Assembly (NCBI GenBank): GCA_958510825.1
Contig: OY294046.1
Coordinates: forward strand, 46,109,794-46,173,793
Length of the DNA: 64,000 nucleotides
Source of the DNA: Brachypterus glaber
Taxonomy: Eukaryota; Arthropoda; Insecta; Coleoptera; Kateretidae
Direction of reading: 5' to 3'
Position numbers and translations under genes: made by a program. The notes beneath the pieces are model-generated. The model had not been told where the DNA came from. It saw only the letters and a program-made list of their open reading frames with translations, and did not search any database. Each line of letters begins with the position of its first letter. Position 1 is the first letter of the stretch. Positions 1 to 11,467 of the stretch are shown here, piece after piece.

Positions 1-43
1 CTTTCTCTCTATAAAATAAAGTCAACAAAACTTACTGCTAATA

Positions 44-463
44 ACACAGGTTTACAAAAAAAAAAGTCAGGACTATTTGACCGGACCATGGTATTCCTAG
101 GTATTTTGGCGCCCTGAATCAGATCCCGGGGTCAGTTTTGCCCCATCACGTCAGGAAAACGAGATTTCAAGGTCATTTGAGGTCAAAATGGTGATTTTTT
201 GGGAGCGGCCCCGGGACAATATGTTAAGCGACCTGTTAACTTTACGGGTAACTGTGTAGGTCTTGAATACTTTCTGAACGTTGAGATGTTGTCCCGGGGC
301 CGCTCCCAAAAAATCACCATTTTGACCTCCAAATGACCTTGAAATCTCGTTTTCCTGACGTGATGGGGCAAAACTGACCCCGGGATCTGATTCAGGGCAC
401 CAAAATACCTAGGAATACCATGGTCCGGTCAAATAGTCCTGACTTTTTTTTGTAAACCTGTGT
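44..463. mobile_element. Foldback (MITE-like) element, near-perfect palindrome
   Basis: Two arms of about 185 bp (44-228 and 287-463) are near-perfect reverse complements around a ~58-bp spacer. The ends read ACACAGGTTTAC and GTAAACCTGTGT. AATA flanks both ends (40-43 and 464-467), which fits a short target duplication. There is no coding capacity of its own; the short open frame inside is a by-product of the palindrome. Confidence 0.75.
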
Positions 464-467
464 AATA

Positions 468-1622
468 AGCACATTTCCAAAGCTATACACGGGCAATCTG
501 CTTGTATGCCAAATTTCAGATTCCTAGATCATATAGATCCTGATATTAACGGTTGTGACAGACAGACGGATGGAATGACCCTATATGGGTTCCGTTTTTC
601 GTTTTTTAGGTGAAGAACCGTAAAAAAAAAATAATTAAATATAAATTAATTATATGTGTGTGGTGCGGCGAAAAGGTATAGGTATTAGCGTCAAAAAGTA
701 GATTTCGAGAAAAATGACTTTAAAGTTAGGGTAAATTGAGGATGTAATTTCGTTTACTATACATCAGTTACAGCTGCAGTTAATTTTTTTTGAGACTAAT
801 TCAACCATCCTAATTACGAAAATAGTAACCACTATCTGCGGAAATGCACCGTTCTCCCGTGGTCGACAAAATACTTTTTATTATTTATAATACAATTTTT
901 AAACCTATTTTAGTTATTTATGGTTCATATCGGCCCAATATCGGTATCGGGATGTTTTCGGGGTCAAATATTACAAATTTTTGGTCAAAATTAAAAAAAA
1001 TCTAAATGGCGGCGCCAATATGGCGGACGACATTTGTCATTTCTGGCCGATTCGAGCCAAAATCGGTATCAGGGGGTTTTTGGGGTCGTAGATTGCAAAA
1101 CTATTACGGATATTAATGTTTTTTTTTAAATTAATTTGCGTAGAAATGTACAGTGCATCCGAAACCCCAAAAATCAAAAAATCGATTTTTTTTTCGCTAA
1201 TATACCTTTTCGCTGCAGTATTCACATATCAAGTATTAATTAAATTACTTATTCTAATATTTTTACTTTACCATAATAATTAAAAAATAAGAATTAAATT
1301 AATATTATTTTAGTTTCATAGTAATTTTATCATAATACGAAAAGATAACGTTATAAATAGAATAAATAGAATTAAAGGATTCTTTTGAAAAAAAAATATA
1401 TAGACATAAAATGTAAAACGTTCATAATATTATTTGGTATATGCCAAAAATAATGCAATGCACATTTGGGTAAATGCGTACCCTCGCGGACACATGAGGT
1501 CTTACGTTAGGACCGAGGTTTTGACGAAAAATATGTATTTTTGATGGCGTTTTCTCCCGTTAGATTAGACAGGGACAAAAGTTCTACCCAAAAAGGATAG
1601 AAGACATACATACACTCCCACT
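468..1622. other. Gene-free AT-rich DNA with old repeat fragments
   Basis: No credible coding region. It holds a dispersed-repeat remnant around 530-620 (GACAGACAGACGG followed by a GGGTTCCG tract) and a second one around 900-1110 with ATGGCGG words and a GGGTTTTTGGGGTC tract. Related text recurs near 32500-32640. Confidence 0.5.
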
Positions 1623-1892
1623 TCCACCCAACCAAACAAATTCTGTATTTGTTCTTTGTTGAACAAATACAATATTTACTTGGCCGGGCGAAAACTGTAA
1701 CTCTATAATTTTAATTAAAGAAATTACTGGCGCCATCTAAATTTTAGTAGAATTATCTTATTCTACAGATTCACATTAGCTATGTTCGTTCGTGCCCTCA
1801 GTGCTACACTTTCCGGCCAACCAAATAAATACTGTATTTGTTGTGTGAAAAACAAATACAGTATTTATTTGGTTGGCTGGAAAGTGTAGCAC
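1623..1892. repeat. Two related hairpins, the second almost perfect
   Basis: 1801-1892 is a nearly perfect palindrome with ends GTGCTACACTTTCC and GGAAAGTGTAGCAC. It carries internal CCAACCAAATAAATACTG and its complement around an ~11-nt loop. A degenerate sister with the same CCAACCAAA...TACTTGG core lies at about 1625-1686. Confidence 0.65.
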
Positions 1893-2327
1893 AAATGAGA
1901 TAGAGATAGGGTAGACGTCTTTTGTTTCATAATTCTAGTTGTAGAGAGCTCCATTGCCTCAACATAAATATAAGGGGCTATACTTAAAATACGTAACGCA
2001 CTTAGGGGAGGGTCTTAAATAGCGTTACGAAAGGAGGGTGCGATTGATGTAGCGTTTCGTAACGCTCTTTATTACATTTTTAAATTTTAAATTTAAAAAC
2101 AAAAACGATTGGGGTTTTCTCAAAAAAATATATTTAGGGGGGTTTTGGCTGCTTACGTTACGCGTTACGTGTTACGCTAGCAGCCTCTATAAATACGCGT
2201 ATAGAGGTGTGGTTAGTCTTGTGTATATGACCCCCAGTGTGGCTGGTGTGTGTCTCGTTAACACTTTAACTGTGTGGTGTCACATTATACAAACAGCATG
2301 TTTCTTAATTAAATTTTAATAAAGTCC
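1893..2327. other. Gene-free spacer
   Basis: AT-rich DNA with no supported coding region. It includes TTACG/CGTAACG-rich words near 1990-2180 that resemble degraded ends of other repeats, but no complete element could be delimited. Confidence 0.4.
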
Positions 2328-3273
2328 AAACCAAGTTGAATAGCCACTATTATATTACATATACATGGTGATCAATAACTAACCAAAATTTAAGAGGTGA
2401 TTCTGTATCCAAAAATATCAAAAAAAGTTCCTACAAAGGTTTGTCCGCAAATGAGCCCTAAGGGAGCTACGGCCCTTTAAAATTGTAATAAAAATAAAGT
2501 TTTTAATTATTAACTCTGGTACCCTTTAAGCTAAAGCGACGAGCTTTTGCATGTATACTAGTATTAATAAGGGCAATAAGTTTACGTTAAATTATTTTTT
2601 TGAATTTATCCAGAGGCGTCCTAGACGGAAAAATGTATTAGGCTTAACACATTTTTGCCACAAACTTTTTTATGTGTCCCTTTTTTAGATTTTTTCTACT
2701 ACTCCTCTAATGCTAAATTTAGGTGTTTTGGTGAAGAATACTTTTTTGCTCAGTTTTAAATGAAGAATCCCTGCAGCAATAAAATTTTATTAATGCTTTT
2801 TTTGTTCCCCATTCAATATGTCATCTTCAAAGGGCCGTAGCTCCCTTAGGGCTCATTACCGAACCAACTTTTATAGAAACTTTTTTTCATATTTTTGGAT
2901 ATAGAATCACCTCTTAAATGTTGGCATGGCAGTTACTGATCACCCCGTATATTATATTTATTAAATAATGTAAAAAAAAACTTATGACTTTTTGTCACAC
3001 AATGCGTATTCGGTATTTTACGTTGTGTGACAAATTCATACACAAGGCCTGGAATTAAATTTTTAATTATACGCCATGAGTTGCATTTTGTCACACACGG
3101 CCCCTCACTCTGTGTCGTGTGTGACAAAATGCAGCACATGGCGTATAATTAAATTTATTTCAGGCCTTGTGTATGAATTTGTCACAGAACGTAAAATAAC
3201 GAATACGCATTGTGTGACAAAAAGTCACAAGTTTTTATTTACATTATTTATAGTGGCTATTCACCTTGGTTTG
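2328..3273. mobile_element. Composite inverted-repeat block with two nested foldbacks
   Basis: Outer arms of about 27 bp (CAAACCAAG.TGAATAGCC at 2328 and its complement ending 3273) enclose two further inverted-repeat elements. 2359-2953 has ~150-bp arms starting TGGTGATC and containing CCCTAAGGGAGCTACGG. 2968-3231 is a second foldback with ACTTTTTGTCACAC at its ends. Both short ORFs near 3000-3460 are translations of the arms. Confidence 0.6.
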
Positions 3274-3785
3274 CCACAAAACATTAATAAATTAACAAAC
3301 AAGCTGTTTGTCGAAAAAAAAAAAAATGATCCGGCCCAAATGGCAAACTTTTATAAAAATCGCGTAGTAGTTAAATATTTTCCAGATGTGCTTGAAGACT
3401 GGTTAAGTTTAGTCTATACATTATGCAACTTTTGGGAAAATTTCATTCAATGCAATTTATATTAAAATTGCATAATTTAAAGTGACCTTTATATATTTTT
3501 ATAATTAGCGTCAAAATGGTCATTCAGAAAATATAAAATACAGTGTGTTTCATTTTGAAAAAAATAAACTCGTAAATAGGTATTTAAATCTTTTCAATTC
3601 GGATGGCCAATTTTTTATTTTTTATTACATTTTCAGTTTCGTCGGAATTAATTATTTTTGAAACCATCTTCGATTAACCAGATTCGGTGGAGGGAGCAAT
3701 CTTATATTTAAAATTTAAATAATTTTTTAAAATCTTTTAATTTTATTATTTTGTTTTTATTAATTAACTACTTTTTTATAATTTA

Positions 3786-3862
<77 letters not shown>

Positions 3863-4160
3863 ATATATTTTTATGTATACATCTAATTAATTTTTAATAT
3901 TATTTAATGTATGTATTATTGGATAGATCTATATAGAATGAAAATTCTCGAGATCCTTAAATAAATTTATCTTATCCTTTATCCTTAACCAAAATTTTGA
4001 ACAAATAAGATAAAATCTAAATTACACAGACCTGCATTAAATTTGCCTTTTGTCTATACTTGATTCTTACTTCTCCTTGCACGCCAATGATTTCCAATAT
4101 TTTTTGTCATCACATCAAAAATTTTGTTCAGACAAAAAGTTTAAGGCGAGACTGGCATAC
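3274..4160. other. Gene-free spacer with (AT)n microsatellite
   Basis: A pure AT dinucleotide run of roughly 65 bp lies at about 3790-3853 and grades into GTGTGT. The rest is AT-rich DNA with no gene that I can support. Confidence 0.6.
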
Positions 4161-4163
4161 TTA

Positions 4164-4316
4164 GGGAACGTTCATGTATTACGTAACGCTCCTAGGGGGG
4201 GTGGGGGTCATTTTGGAGTGTTACGCCCATGTTAATGGTATAGGAAAATAGCGTTACAGGGGGGGTGGGGGTCCAAAATGATCAAAATTTGCGTTACGTA
4301 ATATTTAAACGTTCCC
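4164..4316. mobile_element. PIF/Harbinger-like MITE, GGGAACGTT family, copy 1
   Basis: A foldback of 153 bp with terminal repeats GGGAACGTTCA and GTATTACGTAACGC just inside. TTA directly flanks both ends (4161-4163 and 4317-4319), matching the 3-bp TWA duplications known for PIF/Harbinger transposons. Three more copies are in the window (7773, 49694 and 53502). Confidence 0.75.
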
Positions 4317-4319
4317 TTA

Positions 4320-6015
4320 GGGATCCAGGAACAAAAAAAACTAACAAAAATTTTAATGTTTGCGTAAGGCCATTTTTGCACTGCACATTTTTGAATATCA
4401 TAAAAACAATTTTTTTTAAGATCCGCGAAATCAGGGTGGTCCAATTTTTTTTAACCTCTTCCGGAACGAATTTTTTGTTTAAATTAAGAACCCCGAACAA
4501 AACCCCGTGTTTTTGGCCTTAGGCTAAATTTGCTGGAAATTATATATTTTATTAACCTTCGTGTCCTTAGTAATTGACCAAAATTTCAGCTTAGTTGTAT
4601 GTACAGTTTTTGAGATATCGAGCTTTAAAACTGGTGATTTAGGATTCAGGAAAATTTTACACCTGTTAAAATTTTGTGCTTTTTTAATGTCAGTTTTTTA
4701 TGTATGATTAAACTTAATGGCGCAAATTGAAGGTGTTTAGATGCTTTATTTAAATGTGTTATAACATTGGCCACAGAGTGTTTCCCTTTTCCGTGGCAAC
4801 AGCCTAAAACAGACGATATAATAAATATTAAAAATGCTAATTATTAATTTTGGTTTAATATTAAAAAACAGAAAATCTAACGGCTAGAATTTAATAATTT
4901 TTATATATGTTCTAGTTTTTGAGTTACTGAATAAAAATAACTGAAAGCGAAGCTTATTAGAGTACTCAAAGTCCTTCTGTTTGGGCATGATGGGGGTAAA
5001 CCATCAAAATAAATTCGATTCAGCTAAAAGTTTTAAAATCTCGGTAAATCTTACAAATAAATGGAATTTTAGAAAAGGTATTTCTAAAGTAAAGTAGGAA
5101 AACTAACTAAAGAGTCTACATTGGCATAGTGGAGCAAAGGGCATGAAACGTTGAACTGTTATAAAATTACTTATTTCTGTGTTTAATATAATCGCATTAT
5201 GGCTTGCAATGGAGGGAGTTAAACCAAGTTAACCAGTTTCTCAATAGTAATTTAAGCGTGGTAGATAGGCTAATTACTTAAATGTTTAAAAGGCAATAAA
5301 AATAGGAATCTAAAAGGTAATATTATTTTATTTAGTACCAAAAGTTAAAAATGTTTTTTATTGTCAAAACAGGCAAACAACTGAAGATGTGTGAATCTTG
5401 TCCATTGGATGTTACTTGTGGTTGAAAACAAAGCAAATAGCAACAGCTACAGCAATTGAGCAATAAGGAATTCGGTAATTTTCATTTTGCGGAATTAATT
5501 TTTAAACGTACACGTGTGTGCCTATGTCCTTGAAGAGGTTAATGTCCGATTTCGCTAAAATTTGGTATAAAGACTTTTTTTAGAAATCATAATGTGGGTC
5601 AATACTAATTTTTTTAAAATTTAAAATGGCGAATTAAAAATAACGGATCAATTTTCTTCAATGTCAAATTTAAACGAGATAAATTAAATTCAGCATCAGC
5701 CATTTTGAATATTTAATTTTTAATAAAAGATTAGGTTTCAGCAACGTCGAAAACCCCTAATCACATTTTTTATCAAAACTCATTAAAATTCATGAATTTT
5801 TTTCCACCATTTTGGGTCTGCCATTTTGAGTTTTCCATAATGGATTCAATTTCAGAAACATTAAAAACCCCTAGTCACAAATTTTCCAGAAAATACAACC
5901 AAAAGGCAAATTTTAGCCGCCTAAAACCCTCCTCTAGTCCGTAGTGCGGTAGTTTGAAAACGTTATGGGATAGAAGAAAACTGAAGGCAATTTTAGAATT
6001 GTCACTACGCGTTTA
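4320..6015. other. Gene-free AT-rich DNA
   Basis: No supported coding region. Scattered AAAATGGCG words near 5620-5850 suggest decayed repeats. I see no complete element. Confidence 0.4.
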
Positions 6016-6985
6016 TACAGGGTGATTCATGAAAATTTACAAAATTTTAAGGGGCGATTCTAGGTCTAACATTATGAAAAAAACGTTCCTATAAAGTTTG
6101 GTCCGGAAATGAGCCGTAAGGGAGCCACCTGAAAACTAGTTTTTATTTAATATCTCTGGAACCCTATAAACCACAGTAACTAATTTTTGCACATACCTTA
6201 ACATTGATAAAGGTTTTAATTTTATGTAATTTTTATTTGGTAATTTTAAACAGGGGCGTGCAAGATAGGGGGTGATGTCACTTTTTTGCCACAAACCTTT
6301 TTATCTGTAGATTTTCTGACATTTTCTCAACAAAATATTAATCTTTAATTAAAAATACATAAAAAAAGGTAGTCTATGTTAAACTACGGCCAACCGTTTT
6401 CGAAAAAATTGCAATTAAAGAGGCAATTTCACATTCTGAGCATCAAAAAATTGAACTAAAAAATGCATCAATAAAAATTTAACATCAAAAACTATAAAAA
6501 AAAGTTTCCATATACAAATAACTACAAATCGCTTTTAAGGAAGTTACGGTCCCTTAAAAAGTGTTATTCTTTAAAAGGCCGTAGTACACTTAAAATTGAT
6601 TTTCGAATCTAGATGTATGGAAGCTTTTTTTATGGTTTTTAATATAAAATTACCCAGCGGTATTTAAATTTTTATTGCTGCATTTTCTAGGTCTGATTTT
6701 TGATGCTCAGAACGGGAAATTGCCTCTTTAATTGCAATTTTCTCGAAAACGGTTGGCCCTACGGTGTTACATAAAAAGTACCTTTTTTATGTATTTTTAA
6801 TCAAATATTATTTTATTAAGAAAACATCAAAAAATCTACAGATAAAAAAGTTTGGTGCAAAAAGGTGACGTCGCCCCCCCCCCCACATTTTGCACGTCCC
6901 TGGTTAAAATTACCAAATAAAAATTACATAAAATGATAACCTTAATCAATGTTTGGGCATTTTGTAACTTATTTCTGAATCACTT
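6016..6985. mobile_element. Foldback element, TACAGGGTGATTCA family
   Basis: About 970 bp that is palindromic along most of its length. The left end reads TACAGGGTGATTCATG and the right end is a degraded complement near 6985 (TTTCTGAATCAC). Mirror segments include GGGAGC near 6120 and the GGCCAACCGTTTTCGA block at 6398 with its complement near 6755. Related copies are at 9851, 22190, 35485 and 43643. Confidence 0.65.
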
Positions 6986-7135
6986 AATAAAAAGCTTTCA
7001 GAAAGTTTTCAAATTCAGGCCAGTTCACTGCACTGCACTGTTATTAACTGCTTAATAAACAGTGCTTATATGTAATTGATATAATATGTATAATCATGTA
7101 CTTTGTAAAATGATAGGCACTTTACTTTGTTATAA

Positions 7136-7398
7136 ATGAGGGGTTCAAAGCTAAAGAGCACCAAGTCCATAAAACCGTTATTCTAGATATTGACATTTAA
7201 AGTTGTTTGTTTTAAATTAATGAACTAGTTTGTTCTTAATTAATGAAATAGTGACATCTACTAAAAAGTCCAAAGACAAAGGTATGGACTTGGTTCGTTG
7301 CAGTACTAAACAATATGTGCTTTGAACTATCTCTTGGATCAATGCAGATCAAAAAATCGTCTTTATGGACTTTGTTCACTTTAGCTCTGAACCCCTCA
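7136..7398. mobile_element. Short inverted-repeat element
   Basis: Arms of about 40 bp, GAGGGGTTCAAAGCTAAAG at the left and its near complement ending at 7398, both continuing into AAGTCCATAAA. There is no internal gene; the 74-codon minus-strand open frame spans the right arm and is not convincing. Confidence 0.55.
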
Positions 7399-7772
7399 AA
7401 TATTTCTACATAATAAACAAATCTCATATGAACAATGCAGAAACAAAGTAAAATGATCATGTATCATATTAAAGATAAGAAGGTGTGGGTAGAATGTATT
7501 TTATGAGGGCTGAAATAAAAATACATATGTTTTGGGACCACAAAACAAAAAAGAGATAATTACTCAGTTTGCTTTCCTATTTTGAAAATATTCAAAAATT
7601 TCAAAATTTTGTTTGCGTATTTTTGCGTTTTATGACGTTTTATGTCAATATAAATCAACTTCAAGCAAAAAAAAAATTGTCGCTCGGTCGATCGGTTTGT
7701 CCGGGAAATCTTGTGGGCACGATAACTTAAGAACGCTTTAAGCTAGAGACTTGAAACTGGGTATACAGGTAT

Positions 7773-8218
7773 GGGAACGTTCAATTATTACGTAACGCAA
7801 ATTGTACCAAAATTCATATACTTCATACCCCGGTTCTCGCGTTATTATAGATTATAGATATATGTTTAAATATGTTTATGTTTGTTTTTAACCTCGTACT
7901 ATTCTACTTAATTAAGCATCCCCTAAGTCCAGGACTTGTGTGGGAACCACCGGCTTTAATTGACTTTCGAACCAATATATCTAGGGAGTACGCCTTCGCC
8001 AAATTTCAATTATTAATTAACTGAAAAAGGCAATCGGCGCCAGTGAGGTTTGAACTCACGATCATTAGATCAGTGTCAGGCTATATCGATGCCATTGACC
8101 ACTGAGCTAAATCTCCCATAGAGATTTCATATTTCGTCTACCCCCCCTAATAGAGAACCGAGGTATGAAGTGTATGAATTTTGGTACATTTTGCGTTACG
8201 TAATACATGAACGTTCCC
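7773..8218. mobile_element. PIF/Harbinger-like MITE, GGGAACGTT family, copy 2 (split by SINE)
   Basis: Ends GGGAACGTTC and GAACGTTCCC, flanked by TAT on both sides (7770-7772 and 8219-8221). The two arms, which share TTGGTAC and ATTCATA blocks, are separated by a tRNA-headed SINE. The two other copies of the host repeat lack this insertion and so show the empty site. Confidence 0.8.
7850..8118 (-). mobile_element. tRNA-derived SINE, copy 1
   Basis: On the minus strand the head reads like a tRNA, with an A-box-like TTAGCTCAGTGG near 8110 and a B-box-like GAGTTCAAACCTC near 8050. The acceptor ends do not pair, so it is not a functional tRNA. The body (TTAATTAATAATTGAAATTTG and GACTTAGG...TGCTTAATTAAG) is shared with the copy at 20330-20655. 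It lies inside the MITE at 7773-8218. Confidence 0.75.
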
Positions 8219-9149
8219 TATGTTACCAAAAGTCTAGCTCGGGATTGTTCTTGGTGAACATTGGGGTGCGGCAAGGGGGGCAAATGGGGAAAAATCTTTT
8301 TTTCTTAGAAAATTGCTATATAGGGGTTTTTGAGGTTGCTGAAATTGAATCTGGCAATAATTTTTTTTAATTTTATTTTCGTAAAAATTGGTGTATATCT
8401 GTTAATAGATTTTTTCTAATTTCACCCCCTGAGAGGTGGGGGGTTGTTTTCGTGAAAAGTGGTATATTGGGATTTTTCAAGTTGCTGAAAGTGAATCTGA
8501 TAATAAAAAAAATTCTAACTCCATCCCCAAAGGGGCGGGGGGTAGTTTTCGTGAAACTTGGTATATTAGGGTTTTTTAGGTTGCTGAAAGTGAATCTGAT
8601 AATAAAAAAATTCTTACTCCACCCCCTGAGGGGCAGGGGGTAGTTTTCTTGAAAATTTATATATTGGGGTTTTTGAGGTCCCTAAAACTGAATCTTTTAA
8701 TAATTTTTTTCTAATTTCGCCTCCTGAGGGATGGGGGTAGTTTTTGTAAAAATTCGTGTATTGGGGTTTTTAAGGTTGCTGAAAAAGAATCTGATAATAA
8801 AAAAGTTCTAACTCCACCCCTAAGAGACGGGGGGTAGTTTTCGTGAAAATTGGTATATTTTTAAGGTTGATAAAAGTAAATAATAATAAAAAATCCATTT
8901 TACGCGCGGAGGTGTAAAATGGAAAAGCTCTTTTACTGGGCAGTGTATTTTTTATACATGGTACATAAGGGATTCCAGGACCGAGATTTTCCGGAACTGG
9001 AGCATATTTTATTGTTTCCGGGACCTAACGCTCGTCGGATGCCTAACTATTAAATTTATAGATAAATATGTTCCTTAATTTTATTGTTTTTTGGAATTTT
9101 TAAATCTTAAAAGATTTTTCATGTTCCAATTAGATTAGTTCTAGATATA

Positions 9150-9410
9150 CCGGGTGAGTTTTATTTATGTCCACCCCTAATTTTTTTTTTACTTTTAGTT
9201 TTTTTCGTTTTCGTTCTTTTCGTATAAAAATGAGATACACCTCATTTACCTCCTTTTTACTTACTTAAAGTTCAAAGTAAATCATAAATTTGGCATAAGA
9301 AAAATAGCGGAAAAGTAGTCTACAAATAAAGTTTACAAGGACATAAAAAAATTGGAGTTAAGGGCAAAAAACCGTTTTTTTTTTTTTAATAAAAGACAAA
9401 ACTCACCCGG
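9150..9410. mobile_element. TA-flanked MITE, CCGGGTGAGTTTT family, copy 1
   Basis: Terminal repeats CCGGGTGAGTTTTAT and AAAACTCACCCGG are bordered by TA on each side (9148-9149 and 9411-9412), as expected for Tc1/mariner-type insertion. The next inner words, GTCCACCCCTAA and AAAGTAAATCATAAATTTG, recur in the copy at 63011-63507. Confidence 0.7.
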
Positions 9411-9850
9411 TATGCTTGGGTACATGCTACGTTATTATACTATTCAAGGCGAATTTCTTTCATGAAAAAATAAAAAACGTTTTTGGTTTTTTTTGTCCGT
9501 CTGTCCGATGTCATGATAACTCGAGAACGAATAATCCGATCGACTTGAAGATCCCTATTGTTTTTAAAAATAATCCCCCCAAAAACAAAAAAGTTATGGG
9601 TGGGGTAAACTTATTTAAAAAATAAAAACTATAATTTTTTCGTTTTTCGCAAAAAGAAAAAAATTTTTTTTTGAAAAATTTTTGTTTTTAAAATTTTTTC
9701 GTTAATCAAAAATTAAAATTGTTTTTTTGTCGAAAAATATTTTTTTTTATTTTTGTTTTAGCAAAAAGAAAATTAAACAAAATTGTTGTTTCTTTTTTGA
9801 ATTTTTTGGGTGCAGTATTACGCTGTTAACGCAGTGATTACAATTAAAAA
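9411..9850. other. Low-complexity T/A homopolymer stretch
   Basis: Long T and A runs with TTTTCGTTTTTCGCAAAAAG words, also seen near 37500, 40500, 41580 and 59300. No gene is supported. Confidence 0.45.
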
Positions 9851-10249
9851 TACTGGGTGTTTCAGAAATAAGGTACAAAATTTTAAGAAGTAATTCTACG
9901 TTCAGACGTATAAAAAAAGTTCCTATAAAGTTGGTCCGAAAATCAGCTCCAAGGGAGCTATGACCCTCCTAAGTAGTTTTTATTTAATATCTTGGAACCC
10001 TTTGTACTACAGTAACGATTTTTTACACATGTCTTAATATTGATAAAGGCTATCCTTTCATATAATTTTTATTTGGCAATTTTAACGGTTAAAATTTAAC
10101 CAGAGACGTGCAATATGGGGGGCAATATCACTTTTTTGCCCCAAACTATTTTACATAGATTTTTTGACATTTTGAACTTTTTTTTTCATATTTTTGGACC
10201 TAGAATGACCCTTTAAAATTTTGTACCTTATTTCTGAATCACCCTGTAT
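9851..10249. mobile_element. Foldback element, TACAGGGTGATTCA family, copy 2
   Basis: Left end TACTGGGTGTTTCAGAAATA and right end TATTTCTGAATCACCCTGTA are complementary. The inner text (CAGAGACGTGCAA, TAATATTGATAAAGG) matches the copies at 6016 and 35485. Confidence 0.65.
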
Positions 10250-10808
10250 ATGGTTTTAAATTAAAATTGACGTGACGTGACCACGTGTCAACACAAAAAA
10301 TGGGGGGCTCTAGGTTGGTAAATATGGGGCCCCAAGTTCTATCTAAAAAAGTCAAATAACTGGGGTTGCCGAGAAAATCTGGGAGGCAGTGCACCCTCAG
10401 CACCCCGATATTTTTACATATAATATTAAACAAAGTAAAATGTCATGACCCAGACTAGGATCAAGACTTTTAACCCATTTTAAACCTAGTTTTAAATATT
10501 TAAATATATAAATCACGTTTTTTTTAGGAAGCCTATATTTATCGCCATTTATTCTGATAATGACGATTATTTTTTCCAAATTGTTTATAGTTTAACGCTC
10601 AAGGACTTTGATTTAAAGGCAATTCCAAATAACCCGATTTCCAACCATAAAAATATTCCAAATCCTCAAAAAGAGAACAACTAAAATATTGCTTTCAACA
10701 AAAATACTTTACTAATGAAAAAATAAAAAAAAACCTCTTTTGATTTCCTTCTTTTACCCCAATTTTTACGAAAACCAATCACAGCCGAAGACTTTGAATA
10801 AGGAACCT
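10250..10808. other. Gene-free spacer
   Basis: AT-rich DNA. Two overlapping minus-strand open frames of about 60 codons have no recognisable domain or compositional support, so I see nothing here. Confidence 0.4.
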
Positions 10809-11386
10809 AAACTCCGAGCATTATCTATCTGAGTTGATGGTCATTTGTTTCTTGTTATTTGGTTTGGACTTTTTATGTAAGGTTTTCATCTTGTTTAAAA
10901 TTTATTGTCAATCAAGACATTATTTTGACATTTATAAAAAAATCCAAATAATTTACTTTAGCAAGAAGAAATAACAAGAAACGTACATAAAAAGAAAACT
11001 AAAGCATTAATCTATAAACATTTTGTTTAAATGAAGTAATATAATGCAGTGCTCTATAAATTTTTGAAGTAAACACTATAACAGAGAATTTTTTGGTTAA
11101 AATAATACTGGTCCGTAATTTTATTCAGGTAATATTAAATTTAAGTTTAGAATAGCACTTTATGAATAAAAACTTACTTTATTATAATTTTGAACAAAGT
11201 TTTACTTTTTAAACAGATTTTGTTATTATTTGTAAGACGTAAAATGACAGTCAATTTAACCTAAATGTTAAAAATTATCAAAAGCACAATGGGATACAAA
11301 AATATTACTAAAAATCATTTTTAAACCACTAATCATAGCTTCCTTGATCCAATTTGTTACTCAGATAGATAATGCGCCGAGTATAT
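10809..11386. mobile_element. Inverted-repeat element next to the retrotransposon
   Basis: CTCCGAGCATTATCTATCTG near 10811 is matched by its near complement at about 11355-11383. A second mirrored word, TTTCTTGTTATTT, occurs near 10850 and near 10970. The interior is AT-rich without coding potential. Confidence 0.5.
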
Positions 11387-11462
11387 GTCCAAAATTTTCC
11401 CGGATAGGATCATAACATCCATTATGCGTAAATCCCGTCGGTTATAATGGAAATGCACTAAA

Positions 11463-11467
11463 CTTTA
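11463..11467. repeat. 5-bp target duplication (left) of the BEL/Pao element
   Basis: CTTTA immediately precedes the 5' LTR and is repeated at 19936-19940 after the 3' LTR. A 5-bp duplication is usual for BEL/Pao integrases. Confidence 0.85.

Larger units (their letters stand above)
7566..8955 (+). mobile_element. Array-bearing repeat family, copy 1 (interrupted)
   Basis: Begins with a TTGCTTTCC...ATTTTGAAAAT block, then a TCGCTCGGTCG/GTCCGGGAAATC segment. After that comes a tandem array of about six ~100-bp units (8230-8935), each with TTGGTATATTGGGGTTTTT, GTGAATCTGATAATAA and a CCACCCC...GGGG run. A PIF-like MITE (7773-8218) interrupts it. Copy 2 is at 25917-26872 and a partial inverted copy is at 37636-38142. 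Confidence 0.7.

Noticed and set aside
3076..3465. 129-codon protein gene
   Set aside because: The first half is a translation of a palindrome arm (mirrored on the other strand at 2933-3139) and the rest has no recognisable domain.
8230..8935. CRISPR-like array
   Set aside because: Units of ~100 bp repeat in full without unique spacers, in a eukaryotic transposon context.
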